Numbered from the stretch's first letter, positions 52,774-61,074 are shown. The stretch is DNA of 64,000 bases from a bacterium (GCA_020444475.1 JAHLKV010000006.1:1-64000), one strand, 5' to 3'. Numbers and translations are program-made. Notes: generated from the letters alone by a model not told the origin.

Positions 52774-55700
52774 ATGAAATTCGCTAACTTCGTTCATCTG
52801 CATACCCACAGCCAGTACTCGCTGCTCGACGGAGCGTGTCGTCTCGATGAGGTCATCGAGCGGGCCAAAGAGCTGAATATGCCCGCCCTGGCGATCACCG
52901 ACCACGGCAATATGTTCGGGGCGGCCGAGTTCTACAAAAAAGCCACCAAAGCCGGGATCAAACCGATTATCGGGGTCGAAGCGTACTGCGCCGGGGGAAC
53001 CCGGACCGACAAGAAGCCATCGAATGAATACCCCGATGGTGGCTTCCACCTGATCCTGCTGGCCAAAAACAATGTCGGCTATGAAAACCTGATGAAGCTC
53101 TGTTCGACCGCCTATCTCGACGGGTTCTACCATCGACCGCGCATCGACAAGGACGTGCTCCGCGAGCACTCCGAAGGGCTGATCGGCACCTCGGCCTGCC
53201 TCAAGGGGGAGGTCAACTGGTATCTTCAGCAGGGGAAAGCCGACCAGGCGGTGGCCGCCGCACGTGAACTGAATGATATTTTCGGCAACGGCAACTTCTA
53301 TATCGAAATCCAGAACCACGGGCTGCCGATGGAGATGGAGGCGATTCCCAAGCTCGATCTGATCTCCCGCGAGACCGGTATCCCGCTGGTTGTCACCAAC
53401 GACTGTCATTACCTCCGCCAGGAGGATTACGAAGCGCACGACGCGCTCCTGTGTATCCAGACCGGCAAGTTGGTCGATGACGAGAAACGGATGCGGTACA
53501 ACACCGACCAGATCTATTTCAAATCCGAAGAAGAGATGGAGCAGGTGTTTGGCGATTTCAAGCCCGCCATGGAGAATACGCTTCGGATCGCCGAAGAGTG
53601 CAATGTCGAAATCGAGATGGGGCATCTCAAGCTGCCGATCTTCCCGATCCCGAAAAACTTCGTCGACCCCGACACCTACCTTCGGCACCTCTGCGAACGT
53701 GGTCTGGAAGAGCGCTATGACAAGATCACCGATGAGATCACCAAGCGGCTCGATTATGAGTTAGGGGTGATCAAGCAGATGGGGTATGCGGGCTATTTTC
53801 TGATCGTAAAAGACTTCTGCGACTATGCTCGCTCTCAGAAGATACCGGTTGGTCCGGGGCGTGGTTCGGCGGCCGGTTCACTGGTGTCGTACGCGATGGG
53901 AATCACCAATATCGATCCGATTCGGTTCGAGCTGCTGTTCGAACGCTTCCTGAATCCGGAGCGTATCTCGATGCCTGATATCGATATCGACTTCGCCGAT
54001 CGCGGCCGCGACAAGATCATCAAGTACGTGATCGAGAAGTACGGCAAAGATAATGTCTGCCAGATTATCACGTTCGGGACGATGGCGGCCCGGGCGGTAG
54101 TGCGCGATGTTGGCCGGGTGCTGGGGATTGCGTACGGCGATGTCGACAAGATCGCCAAGATGATTCCGATGGCGCCGGACATGAATCTGGAGAAAGCGAT
54201 CGCGCAGGTGTCGGAGCTAAGCGACCTGGCCAGGCAAGACCCCCGGGTCGAACGGCTGCTTCGGTATTCAAAGACGCTCGAAGGTCTGGCGCGGCATTGC
54301 TCGACGCACGCCGCGGGCGTCGTGATCGCACCCTCGGCGCTGACCAACTATGTGCCGTTGTTTAAGGGGTCCAAGGACGAAGTAACGACCCAGTATGACA
54401 TGAAGATGGTCGAGGAGATCGGCCTGCTCAAGATGGACTTCCTGGGACTTCGCACCCTGACGGTGATCGACGACGCCCTTCGGATGATAAAGGAAAACAC
54501 CGGCGAGGAGATCGATATCGACGGGATCGGGTTGGAAGATCCGAAGGTTTACCGTCTGTTCGCGCGTGGCGAGACAATCGGCATCTTCCAGTTTGAATCG
54601 CCCGGCATGCGCGAGTACCTTCGCAAGCTGGAGCCGACGACGTTCGTTGACCTGGCGGTGATGAACGCGTTGTATCGTCCGGGGCCGCTCGACTCCGGTA
54701 TGATCGATACCTATATCCGGTGCAAAAAGGGCGAAGAGAAGGTCCACTTCCTGCATCCGGTACTTGAGGAGATTCTCGGTTCGACCAACGGTGTGATCGT
54801 CTTCCAGGAGCAGGTGCTTCAGATCGCCAACAAACTGGCCGGGTATTCGCTCGGTGCGGCAGACCTGCTTCGCAAGGCAATGGGGAAAAAAATCGCCGAA
54901 CTTATGGCGGAGCAGAAAAAGACCTTCCTGGCCGGGGCCGAGAAAAACGGTGTTGACTCGAAAGTGGCCGATGAGATTTTCCACCAGATCGAGACCTTCG
55001 CCCGCTACGGGTTCAACAAAGCGCACTCGACCTGCTATGCGTATGTCGCCTACCAGACCGCGTGGCTGAAGGTGCATTATCCGAAGGAATTCATGGCGGC
55101 GCTGATGACTTCGGAAATCACGGATTCGGATCGTATCAATATCTTCCTCGAGGAATGCCGTCGCATCGATATCCAGGTCCTGCCGCCTGACGTGAACGAA
55201 TCGAAGATAGATTTCAGCGTAGTCGATGACAGAATCCGATTTGGGTTGCTGGCTGTCAAAAACGTGGGCGAGGGTCCGGCGCGGGCAATTGTGGAGGAGC
55301 GGGAGAAGGAAGGGAAGTACGTTGGGTTGGACGGGTTGGTAAGCCGGATTCAGCCGAGGATGCTGAACCGCCGGACGCTTGAGTCTTTGATCGCCGCCGG
55401 CGCCTGTGATTCACTCGGCGGGGCCCGGTCGCAGAAGATGGAAGCGGTCGAGCCGATGCTGGAGTTTGGGCATCGCGTGTTCGCTCAGCAGTCAACCCAC
55501 GATCTTTTTGCCGCGGCCGGCGGAGAGGTCGAACGGGTGGCGCCGAAACTTCCCGCCATCCCCGAATGGTCCACCGCCGAGCTGTTGAACCGGGAGCGGG
55601 ATATGTTGGGCTTTTATGTCTCCGGACATCCGCTGGACAAGTTCCGCGATGAGCTGAGTTGTTTTGCGACGGCTACCAATCAGTCGCTGGCGACAGTCGA

Positions 55701-56220
55701 GGACGGGCGCGAGGTAACCGCCGGGGGGATTATCACCGAGGTCAAGAAGATGCTCGACAAGAAGGGGAACATGATGGCCTTCGCCACCATCCAGGACTTC
55801 ACCGGCCAGGTGGGGCTGTTGATGTTCTCCAAGACGTTTGAGACGGTCAAAGAGCATATCGAGGTCGACCAGATCGTTTTGGCTACCGGGCGGGTTTCGA
55901 CCCGCGAGGGGGAGGCGCCGAAAGTCATTGTCAGCGAGGTGCTTCCGCTTAAGGATCTGGCGGAACGATTTAACTGCCAACTCGTTATAAAGGTGGAGCC
56001 GGACTGTCCCGAATCTAAGATAGATATGGCTTTGGAATCGCTGGCCGAGTTTCGGGGCAACGCACCGGTGCTGCTGGCGGCGAGAGAGAACGGTTCGGAG
56101 GTGTACATTCGCTCGAAGAAGTATTCGGTTCGAGCGGATTTCGAACTGGTCAACCGACTCAAGGAGATGTTAGGTGATTCCGCGGCCTACCTTCGGCCGC
56201 TCTCGGGCCGAGAATCCTGA
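52774..56220 (+). CDS. dnaE: DNA polymerase III alpha subunit
   Basis: 1148 residues, DnaE1 type. N-terminal PHP domain (FVHLHTHSQYSLLDG, TDHGNMFG), polymerase palm with catalytic Asp pair in MPDIDIDFADRGRDK and third site in LLKMDFLGLRTLTVI, fingers (GRGSAAGSLVSYAMGI), helix-hairpin-helix, and an OB fold near residue 980 (AGGIITEVKKMLDKKG). Main replicative polymerase. Length and order are normal. The start has no visible Shine-Dalgarno. Confidence 0.97.
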   Translation: MKFANFVHLHTHSQYSLLDGACRLDEVIERAKELNMPALAITDHGNMFGAAEFYKKATKAGIKPIIGVEAYCAGGTRTDKKPSNEYPDGGFHLILLAKNNVGYENLMKLCSTAYLDGFYHRPRIDKDVLREHSEGLIGTSACLKGEVNWYLQQGKADQAVAAARELNDIFGNGNFYIEIQNHGLPMEMEAIPKLDLISRETGIPLVVTNDCHYLRQEDYEAHDALLCIQTGKLVDDEKRMRYNTDQIYFKSEEEMEQVFGDFKPAMENTLRIAEECNVEIEMGHLKLPIFPIPKNFVDPDTYLRHLCERGLEERYDKITDEITKRLDYELGVIKQMGYAGYFLIVKDFCDYARSQKIPVGPGRGSAAGSLVSYAMGITNIDPIRFELLFERFLNPERISMPDIDIDFADRGRDKIIKYVIEKYGKDNVCQIITFGTMAARAVVRDVGRVLGIAYGDVDKIAKMIPMAPDMNLEKAIAQVSELSDLARQDPRVERLLRYSKTLEGLARHCSTHAAGVVIAPSALTNYVPLFKGSKDEVTTQYDMKMVEEIGLLKMDFLGLRTLTVIDDALRMIKENTGEEIDIDGIGLEDPKVYRLFARGETIGIFQFESPGMREYLRKLEPTTFVDLAVMNALYRPGPLDSGMIDTYIRCKKGEEKVHFLHPVLEEILGSTNGVIVFQEQVLQIANKLAGYSLGAADLLRKAMGKKIAELMAEQKKTFLAGAEKNGVDSKVADEIFHQIETFARYGFNKAHSTCYAYVAYQTAWLKVHYPKEFMAALMTSEITDSDRINIFLEECRRIDIQVLPPDVNESKIDFSVVDDRIRFGLLAVKNVGEGPARAIVEEREKEGKYVGLDGLVSRIQPRMLNRRTLESLIAAGACDSLGGARSQKMEAVEPMLEFGHRVFAQQSTHDLFAAAGGEVERVAPKLPAIPEWSTAELLNRERDMLGFYVSGHPLDKFRDELSCFATATNQSLATVEDGREVTAGGIITEVKKMLDKKGNMMAFATIQDFTGQVGLLMFSKTFETVKEHIEVDQIVLATGRVSTREGEAPKVIVSEVLPLKDLAERFNCQLVIKVEPDCPESKIDMALESLAEFRGNAPVLLAARENGSEVYIRSKKYSVRADFELVNRLKEMLGDSAAYLRPLSGRES

Positions 56221-56297
56221 TTTTTCGCGAAGCGAATCCGACGTATTCTCGTCTAATAGATAATGCAAAAAGAGGACACCCAACGGTGGAGTTTGAT

Positions 56298-56828
56298 ATG
56301 AAACGATGGCGCGCGGTTCTGACTGCAGTGGTACTGCTGACGGCGCTGACCGTTAACGGATCGGCCCAGGACAAGGCGGAGAGCAAGAAAGCCGAATCGG
56401 CCAAGCCGGATTCGATCGAGTGGCTGAGTTTCCCCGATGGTTTGCAGAAGGGGAAGGCCGAAGAGAAGCACGTCCTGGTCGACTTCACCGCTTCGTGGTG
56501 CAGCTGGTGCAAGAAGATGGACCGCGAGACGTTCAAGGACTCGGCGGTGGTCGCGATGATAAACGAGAAGTTCGTCCCGGTGAAAGTCTGGGGCGACTCC
56601 GATGATATGCTGGATATCGAAGGCTACCAGATCACCGAGAAGCAGCTGGCAACCTCGGAATTCAATGTCCGTGGCTATCCGGCGTTTTGGTTTATCTCTC
56701 CGGAGGGACAGCGGATCGGTCCGCTCCCGGGCTATCAGACCGCCGAGCGGATGATCAAGGCCCTCGACTATGTTGCCACCAAGCAGTACGTTCAGGACGC
56801 CAAGAAGCAGGACAGCGACGGCAAGTAG
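56298..56828 (+). CDS. Exported thioredoxin-fold protein, CSWC
   Basis: 176 residues. Signal peptide (LTAVVLLTALTVNGSAQ), then a thioredoxin fold with VLVDFTASWCSWCKKMD (CxxC) and cis-Pro in VRGYPAFWF. Similar to thioredoxin_7/DsbD-gamma-like periplasmic reductases. GGAG 7 bases before ATG 56298 rules out the longer GTG start. Paired with the TlpA-like gene 42 bases downstream; probably a thiol-redox pair. Confidence 0.88.
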   Translation: MKRWRAVLTAVVLLTALTVNGSAQDKAESKKAESAKPDSIEWLSFPDGLQKGKAEEKHVLVDFTASWCSWCKKMDRETFKDSAVVAMINEKFVPVKVWGDSDDMLDIEGYQITEKQLATSEFNVRGYPAFWFISPEGQRIGPLPGYQTAERMIKALDYVATKQYVQDAKKQDSDGK

Positions 56829-56870
56829 GTCTGCTTCGATCACCATATGGGAATGACAAGGAAACGATTC

Positions 56871-57431
56871 ATGGTAAGAAAGCTCGTTCATCTCGTGGCA
56901 TTGCTGACGGCCGCGTTGGTCGTCTACTCGTGCAGCGGGGATAATCACGATAGTTCTCAGGCCGATCAGCCGAAAAATGATGCTGCTGCGGCGGTGGCCG
57001 ATGCCGGACAGGCGAGCGCGAATTCGGTCCCGAGCTTCGCGGTGTACGATCTCAAGGGCACGCTGCGGAACTCCTCGGAGTGGATCGGTAAGCAGCCGGT
57101 GGTGCTCAATTTCTGGGGGACCTGGTGTCCGCCCTGTCGTCACGAGATTCCGGCTCTGAAACAGCTTTACGCAGAATACCAGGGCAAGGGTGTTGAGATA
57201 CTCGGGCTGGCGCTTGACTGGCGGGACAACGCCGAGAGCGTGCGGAAATTTGCCTCCGAAAACGACATGCAGTGGCAGATGCTGCTGGCCGATCGGAATA
57301 CGTTCGCCGACTACAAAGGCACGGGCGTGCCGACCACGTTTTTCCTCGATAAGGACGGCAATGTTGTCGCGCAGTTCCTCGGGCCGCGCAGCTACGATCA
57401 GTTCAAGGAAGCGTTCGAGGCGATTCTGTAG
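56871..57431 (+). CDS. TlpA/ResA-like thiol-disulfide oxidoreductase lipoprotein
   Basis: 186 residues. Lipobox VYSC near residue 20, a polar linker, then a TlpA-like domain: VLNFWGTWCPPCRHEIPAL (CPPC), YQGKGVEILGLALDW, and cis-Pro in TGVPTTFFLDKDG. Such proteins keep cytochrome-c Cys residues reduced; the haem-c-bearing subunit encoded at 58592-60124 on the opposite strand is a plausible client. AAGGAA lies 7 bases before ATG 56871. Confidence 0.9.
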   Translation: MVRKLVHLVALLTAALVVYSCSGDNHDSSQADQPKNDAAAAVADAGQASANSVPSFAVYDLKGTLRNSSEWIGKQPVVLNFWGTWCPPCRHEIPALKQLYAEYQGKGVEILGLALDWRDNAESVRKFASENDMQWQMLLADRNTFADYKGTGVPTTFFLDKDGNVVAQFLGPRSYDQFKEAFEAIL

Positions 57432-57453
57432 TCGCCCTGTGACAGAATATGCG

Positions 57454-57490
57454 AAAGGCCGGTTGGGTTACCCAACCGGCCTTTTGTGTT
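57454..57490. terminator. Bidirectional terminator between convergent genes
   Basis: AAAGGCCGGTTGGG (57454-57467), TTA, CCCAACCGGCCTTTT (57471-57485), then GTGTT. A-rich left and T-rich right flanks let it serve both the TlpA-like gene and the minus-strand cytochrome operon ending at 57577. Confidence 0.92.
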
Positions 57491-57576
57491 TTGACCGTGG
57501 AGCCGTCGTTTGCTGTGCAGTCAGGCGACCCGGCCCGACTGCTGCTCGTCTGGCATGCGACGCAACATTCCGCGTA

Positions 57577-58611
57577 TCACCCCGCCGACCGCGCTTTCGA
57601 TGTGTCCGTCTGATACATCTGGATCATCCACCAAACCGTCCCAAGCGCCGCCACGAAACAGATCAGGAAGACGACGAATATCGACCAGGCCGGCTTGACC
57701 GCCATAGTTGAAGGGTCCCAGTACTCATCGAGCTTGATCACCCGCACGTAGTGGCGGTTGATCACCATCCCGACCAGTGACAGAAAGACCATCAGTGCGG
57801 CCGGGACAAACTTGCGCTTGAAGAAGAAGTGCAGCGAGCCGACCGACAGGATGATCGCTATCAACAACACCCACACAGCGGGTGTGCGCATGTACGGAAC
57901 GAGATAGTCACCCATCGTGAAGATGTACGCCAGGCCGAGTATCGATGCGGCCACCATCCCCCAGAGAAACCACGTCCTGCCCGCCTGATATGCCGGTTCG
58001 TGGTCCTTGCCGAGCCAGCCGACAAAAAAGCCGCCGACCGTCAGGGCGCCAAACAGCATGTGCAGCCAGCGGAGGATGTAATCACCGGCGTAGGGACTAA
58101 GAATCGCTCCTGACTGATCCTGCGCGTACAGCTCCTTCATCCGTTCCGGTGTCTCCGCCAGCGAGAAGATCGAGCTGTAGGCAAAGGAGACATAGACAAG
58201 GAAAACCAGCGCGATGGTAAGAAAGAGCCCGCGTTTCGAACTGTTGCCGCCTTCACAAAAGGACGCGCTATAGAGGAGATAGTAGGCGATGATCACCGCG
58301 GCGACAACCGCCAGCCAGAACCAGCCGCTGATGATCGACGCCGAGTAGATCTGCTTGTGATAGGTCAACTGCACGAACAGGAGCGGCGCCACGCCGAGCG
58401 TGACGGTGGCCGCCATCGCGGTCGGGAACCACCGGATAAGTTTCCTGACGATCGGATCATCCCAGCGGTTCTTGAACTTGCCCCACAGTACGATCACGAT
58501 ACCGCCCACCACGAAATTCATCGCCAGAAAATGCAGCGACAGCGTCAGGATGTGCAGGACCGTGATCAGCCAGAGCGGGGCCGACAGGAAGTTATAGTCC
58601 GGCAGATTCAT
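57577..58611 (-). CDS. Cytochrome-bd-like membrane subunit without haem c
   Basis: 344 residues, about nine membrane helices. The N-terminus APLWLITVLHILTLSLHFLA (His20, His27) parallels helix 1 of CydA-like proteins and of the gene just upstream; later helices contain FVQLTYHKQIYSASII and LRWLHMLFGALTVGGF with further His residues that could bind haem b. It ends in a polar tail. Overlaps the upstream gene's end by 20 bases, so the two are translated together and form one complex. No CXXCH. Not a normal CydB. Confidence 0.65.
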   Translation of the reverse strand: MNLPDYNFLSAPLWLITVLHILTLSLHFLAMNFVVGGIVIVLWGKFKNRWDDPIVRKLIRWFPTAMAATVTLGVAPLLFVQLTYHKQIYSASIISGWFWLAVVAAVIIAYYLLYSASFCEGGNSSKRGLFLTIALVFLVYVSFAYSSIFSLAETPERMKELYAQDQSGAILSPYAGDYILRWLHMLFGALTVGGFFVGWLGKDHEPAYQAGRTWFLWGMVAASILGLAYIFTMGDYLVPYMRTPAVWVLLIAIILSVGSLHFFFKRKFVPAALMVFLSLVGMVINRHYVRVIKLDEYWDPSTMAVKPAWSIFVVFLICFVAALGTVWWMIQMYQTDTSKARSAG

Positions 58612-60124
58612 CGGCTCCTCCTTCGGCAGGCTTCAGTGTGAGCAGATAGGCAATCAACGCTTCGCGCTCCCGGTCATCGCCGGCAAACGCCGGCATTCCT
58701 TCGCCGAGAAACTCTGCCATGTCGAGCATGTCGGAGTAACCGTCGGCATCGAGTCCGACCAGCGAGGCTGCCTTGTCGTTGAAGCCGCCGAACTCATGGC
58801 ACGAGCCGCAGCGGACCTGGTAGACTTTCTCGCCGAGCGCGGCGCCGTTAAGGTTGTAGATCTCGGACAGGTGTCGGTTGTCGACTTTACTGTAGATATG
58901 CGCCGCGATCAACTCCGACTCCTGTTCGGTGCCGACAAACGGCGGCATGTTGCCTTTCATCAGGTCAGTCCCGCGCACCATCGAAGCAATAAACGCTTCG
59001 TCGGTGCCATCAAACACCGGCGCCAGCGGTTTGTAACCGTCGATCGTGTGACAGGTCCGGCAGGCGCGGTTGAACAGATCGGCGCCGGGGTTGTCGGTCG
59101 TGTATGCGATGTGCGGAAGGAGACCGTCGTTTTGGTAGGTCTCGGCTTTGGCCAGCTCGATACCGTTGCCGTACATGTAGCCGCTGACGATGTACGGTTT
59201 GCGGATCGACTCGCGGAACCACTCGAACTCACCGAAATACATCAGTCCGACAATCATCATGATGGCCGAAATGACGACATGCTGCTTGCGCGGCAGAATC
59301 AAACCGAACAGAACCACCAGCACCGCCAGCGTGCCGGCGTACCAGAACGACTTGTACATGGCGCTGATCGGGGTGACCATCGACGCCAGCGCGGTGGTAA
59401 TGATTTCGGCCGGGATCGCTTTCCAGTACCAGTAGAAGGTCGGGACCATGATGATTAGTCCGATTATCGCCCACCAGGCGTTGTAGCGGACCAGCCATCC
59501 GCGGAAAGCGTCGTCCTTCTGTTTCGACGCTACCGCCATGGTAAACAGCCCTGCCAGAAGAATGCAGACGCCGGTGCGGAAGAAGAGCGAGGAGAAGTAG
59601 GTCGGGTTGAAAAAGCCCGCCCAGAACGAGCCGCTCTCCAGCCAGGCGCCGGGGGTCAGCATAAAGGCGAGGATGCCGTTGATCACCACCAGAGAGAGCC
59701 AGGCCGCGACGAAATAGATCCAGCCGACCTTGATGTGGTTCGACGCGGTCATGGTGCGGAAGCCGTAGTAGTAGATGATGGCCGCCGCGATTTCGACTAC
59801 GAAGAAGGTCCACTCGGTGGCCCAGCCCCAGACGAAATTGTGTATCAGCAGGTCAGTGCCGGCCGGGCTGAGCAGGCCGATCACAAACCAGATCCCCACT
59901 CCGGTCAACGCTCCCAGCACGAGCGTGACGAGGACGAAAAAGCGGCTCAGACCATGCAAGTAGTCGAGCATCGGTTGGTCGTCTCGTTTGCGTGCGGAAG
60001 TTTCGGCGACTACGAGATAGAGGCCGCCGCCGATCGCGAAGTGGGAGATGAAGACATGCAGGATGCTGATCATGGCCATGAGCAAGCCATAGCCGATCGG
60101 CTGATCCCAGAACGGGTAATCCAT
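58592..60124 (-). CDS. Cytochrome-bd-like subunit fused to two haem-c domains
   Basis: 510 residues. Residues 1-320 are membrane helices matching CydA in order: His23/His28 (CydA haem-b595 ligand region), GALTGVGIWFVIG, and Glu104/Glu111 in WATEWTFFVVEIAAAIIYYY, corresponding to the E99/E107 pair. From about 340 two cytochrome-c modules follow: CRTCH near 353 and CGSCH near 437, each with nearby Met. So a bd-like quinol-side module is fused to a c-type electron exit or entry. ATG 60124 has GGGAGG 7 bases ahead. Similar bd-like oxidases are known in Nitrospira from memory; the exact type is not settled. Confidence 0.75.
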   Translation of the reverse strand: MDYPFWDQPIGYGLLMAMISILHVFISHFAIGGGLYLVVAETSARKRDDQPMLDYLHGLSRFFVLVTLVLGALTGVGIWFVIGLLSPAGTDLLIHNFVWGWATEWTFFVVEIAAAIIYYYGFRTMTASNHIKVGWIYFVAAWLSLVVINGILAFMLTPGAWLESGSFWAGFFNPTYFSSLFFRTGVCILLAGLFTMAVASKQKDDAFRGWLVRYNAWWAIIGLIIMVPTFYWYWKAIPAEIITTALASMVTPISAMYKSFWYAGTLAVLVVLFGLILPRKQHVVISAIMMIVGLMYFGEFEWFRESIRKPYIVSGYMYGNGIELAKAETYQNDGLLPHIAYTTDNPGADLFNRACRTCHTIDGYKPLAPVFDGTDEAFIASMVRGTDLMKGNMPPFVGTEQESELIAAHIYSKVDNRHLSEIYNLNGAALGEKVYQVRCGSCHEFGGFNDKAASLVGLDADGYSDMLDMAEFLGEGMPAFAGDDREREALIAYLLTLKPAEGGADESAGL

Positions 60125-60152
60125 GTGTGCGCCTCCCAAGCAAAGAGGTCAG

Positions 60153-60201
60153 GTTAGTGTTTACTAACTTGGAAGGTATATCGGCCGTATGAAGCCGTCA
60201 A
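60153..60201 (-). promoter_or_regulatory. Promoter and palindromic operator of the bd-like operon
   Basis: Minus strand TTGACG (plus 60196-60201), 15 bases, TATACC (plus 60175-60180). Just downstream, across the expected start, GTTAGT (60153-60158), GTTT, ACTAAC (60163-60168) is a perfect palindrome with a 4-base spacer, a form common for TetR-type or similar repressors. The regulator is not in the window. Confidence 0.6.
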
Positions 60202-60242
60202 GTTTGTTTGGGACGGGGTGTGTGCGATGGCGGTGCAAGCGA

Positions 60243-60268
60243 GTAGGTCAGGTCGCTTGCGACCTGAC
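60243..60268 (+). repeat. GTAG-footed REP-like hairpin, GTCAGGTCG arm
   Basis: GTAG (60243-60246), GTCAGGTCG (60247-60255), CTTG loop, CGACCTGAC (60260-60268): perfect 9-base stem. Confidence 0.85.
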
Positions 60269-60296
60269 GGATGACTGTGGCCCACCTAAAGTCGTC
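60268..60296 (+). repeat. 29-base direct repeat, copy 1
   Basis: Identical over 29 bases to 60406-60434 (starts CGGATGACTGTGGCCC, ends AAAGTCGTC). Copy spacing is 138 bases. Confidence 0.9.
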
Positions 60297-60395
60297 GTAG
60301 GGCGCGTCTGTCCCCAGACGTGCCATGACGCGCTCGATAAGGCGGGGGTGGCAAATGCTCTCATGGTGGCAGGTCTGCGGGCGGACCTGCCCTAC
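60297..60395. repeat. Inverted pair of REP-like hairpins
   Basis: GTAG (60297-60300) with stem GGCGCGTCTG / CAGACGTGCC (60301-60324); then stem GGCAGGTC / GACCTGCC (60368-60391) with CTAC (60392-60395). CCATGA (60323-60328) and TCATGG (60361-60366) add an outer inverted repeat. A REPIN layout with two different hairpins. Confidence 0.8.
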
Positions 60396-60405
60396 GGTTG
60401 CCTGC

Positions 60406-60434
60406 CGGATGACTGTGGCCCACCTAAAGTCGTC
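60406..60434 (+). repeat. 29-base direct repeat, copy 2
   Basis: Second copy of 60268-60296; both copies follow directly after a REP-like hairpin region. Confidence 0.9.
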
Positions 60435-60550
60435 CCTCGGGACGACGGCAGGTGGGGTTTGTCGCTGTGGCCTGCGTGATGATCCCACCCGCCGTTCGCC
60501 GAGGGCGAACTCTGGGTGGGCCACAAGCACGTCGTTCTGTCGGATGGTTT

Positions 60551-60580
60551 CGTGGCGCACGAGGACGTACGCCACGCACG
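60551..60580 (+). repeat. 30-base hairpin repeat, copy at 60551
   Basis: CGTGGCGCAC, GAGGAC, GTACGCCACG: the variable pair is C-G, compensating for T-A in the 52617 group. Confidence 0.88.
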
Positions 60581-60590
60581 CCTGAATGTT

Positions 60591-60632
60591 GTGTCACATG
60601 CTAGCCCGCCGCAGGCGGGCGACATGTGACAC
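60591..60632. repeat. Nested palindrome, CCCGCC inner arm
   Basis: Outer GTGTCACATG (60591-60600) / CATGTGACAC (60623-60632), inner CCCGCC (60605-60610) / GGCGGG (60614-60619), junctions 4 and 3. Lies 7 bases after the stop of the minus-strand GNAT gene. Same outer arm as 36843-36884, different inner arm. Confidence 0.88.
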
Positions 60633-60639
60633 GGAGACT

Positions 60640-61068
60640 TTACGCGTCGGGGAAGGGGCGTTTGGAGAAGTACTTGATCTCGTCCATCACCGCATAGCCG
60701 GCTTTGGTGAAGGCGCGGATCGATCGATCGTTGGTGTCTTCGATCAACGCCGAGATCACCAGCGCCCCCTGGTCGTTGAGAAACGACTCCGCTTCGGCAA
60801 TCAACTTCCCGGCCAGCCCCTGCCCGCGATAGTCCGGGTCGACCGCCAGTCGTTCGATCCAGGCGCGGCGGAAGGTGTAATTGGCGATCACCACGCCGAT
60901 CAGGCGATCGAGGTCGAACAGCCCGATGAAGCGGCAGTGCGGGTCGGTCATTTCCTGTTCGACTCGTTCGCGCCGGTCGCGGCCGTTGGGGCGGAAGCTG
61001 AGTCCGGCCTTCTTCCAGAGCGCAATGAGATCGTCGTATGAGTCGGGTGTCAGGATGCGGTACTCCAT
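60640..61068 (-). CDS. GNAT family N-acetyltransferase
   Basis: 142 residues. Motif A LAVDPDYRGQGLAGKLIAEA is canonical, with NDRSIRAFTKAGY near the end. Acceptor unknown. The frame is open far upstream (to 61422) but only ATG 61068 fits: a promoter lies directly before it and no Shine-Dalgarno is present, so it is probably leaderless. The upstream frame is antisense to the next gene. Confidence 0.9.
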   Translation of the reverse strand: MEYRILTPDSYDDLIALWKKAGLSFRPNGRDRRERVEQEMTDPHCRFIGLFDLDRLIGVVIANYTFRRAWIERLAVDPDYRGQGLAGKLIAEAESFLNDQGALVISALIEDTNDRSIRAFTKAGYAVMDEIKYFSKRPFPDA

Positions 61069-61074
61069 GCCGGC

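Larger units (their letters stand above)
60202..60639. other. Repeat-packed intergenic region
   Basis: No gene. Contains a GTAG-footed hairpin (60243-60268), a larger inverted REP pair (60297-60395), a perfect 29-base direct repeat (60268-60296 and 60406-60434), a CGTCC/GGACG mini-hairpin near 60433-60446, a 30-base hairpin repeat (60551-60580) and a nested palindrome (60591-60632). Almost every base is in some repeat. Confidence 0.8.

Noticed and set aside
60198..60640. Frames of 77-125 codons in the gap at 60.2-60.6 kb
   Set aside because: They are made entirely of hairpin repeats and the same peptide fragments appear wherever those repeats occur.
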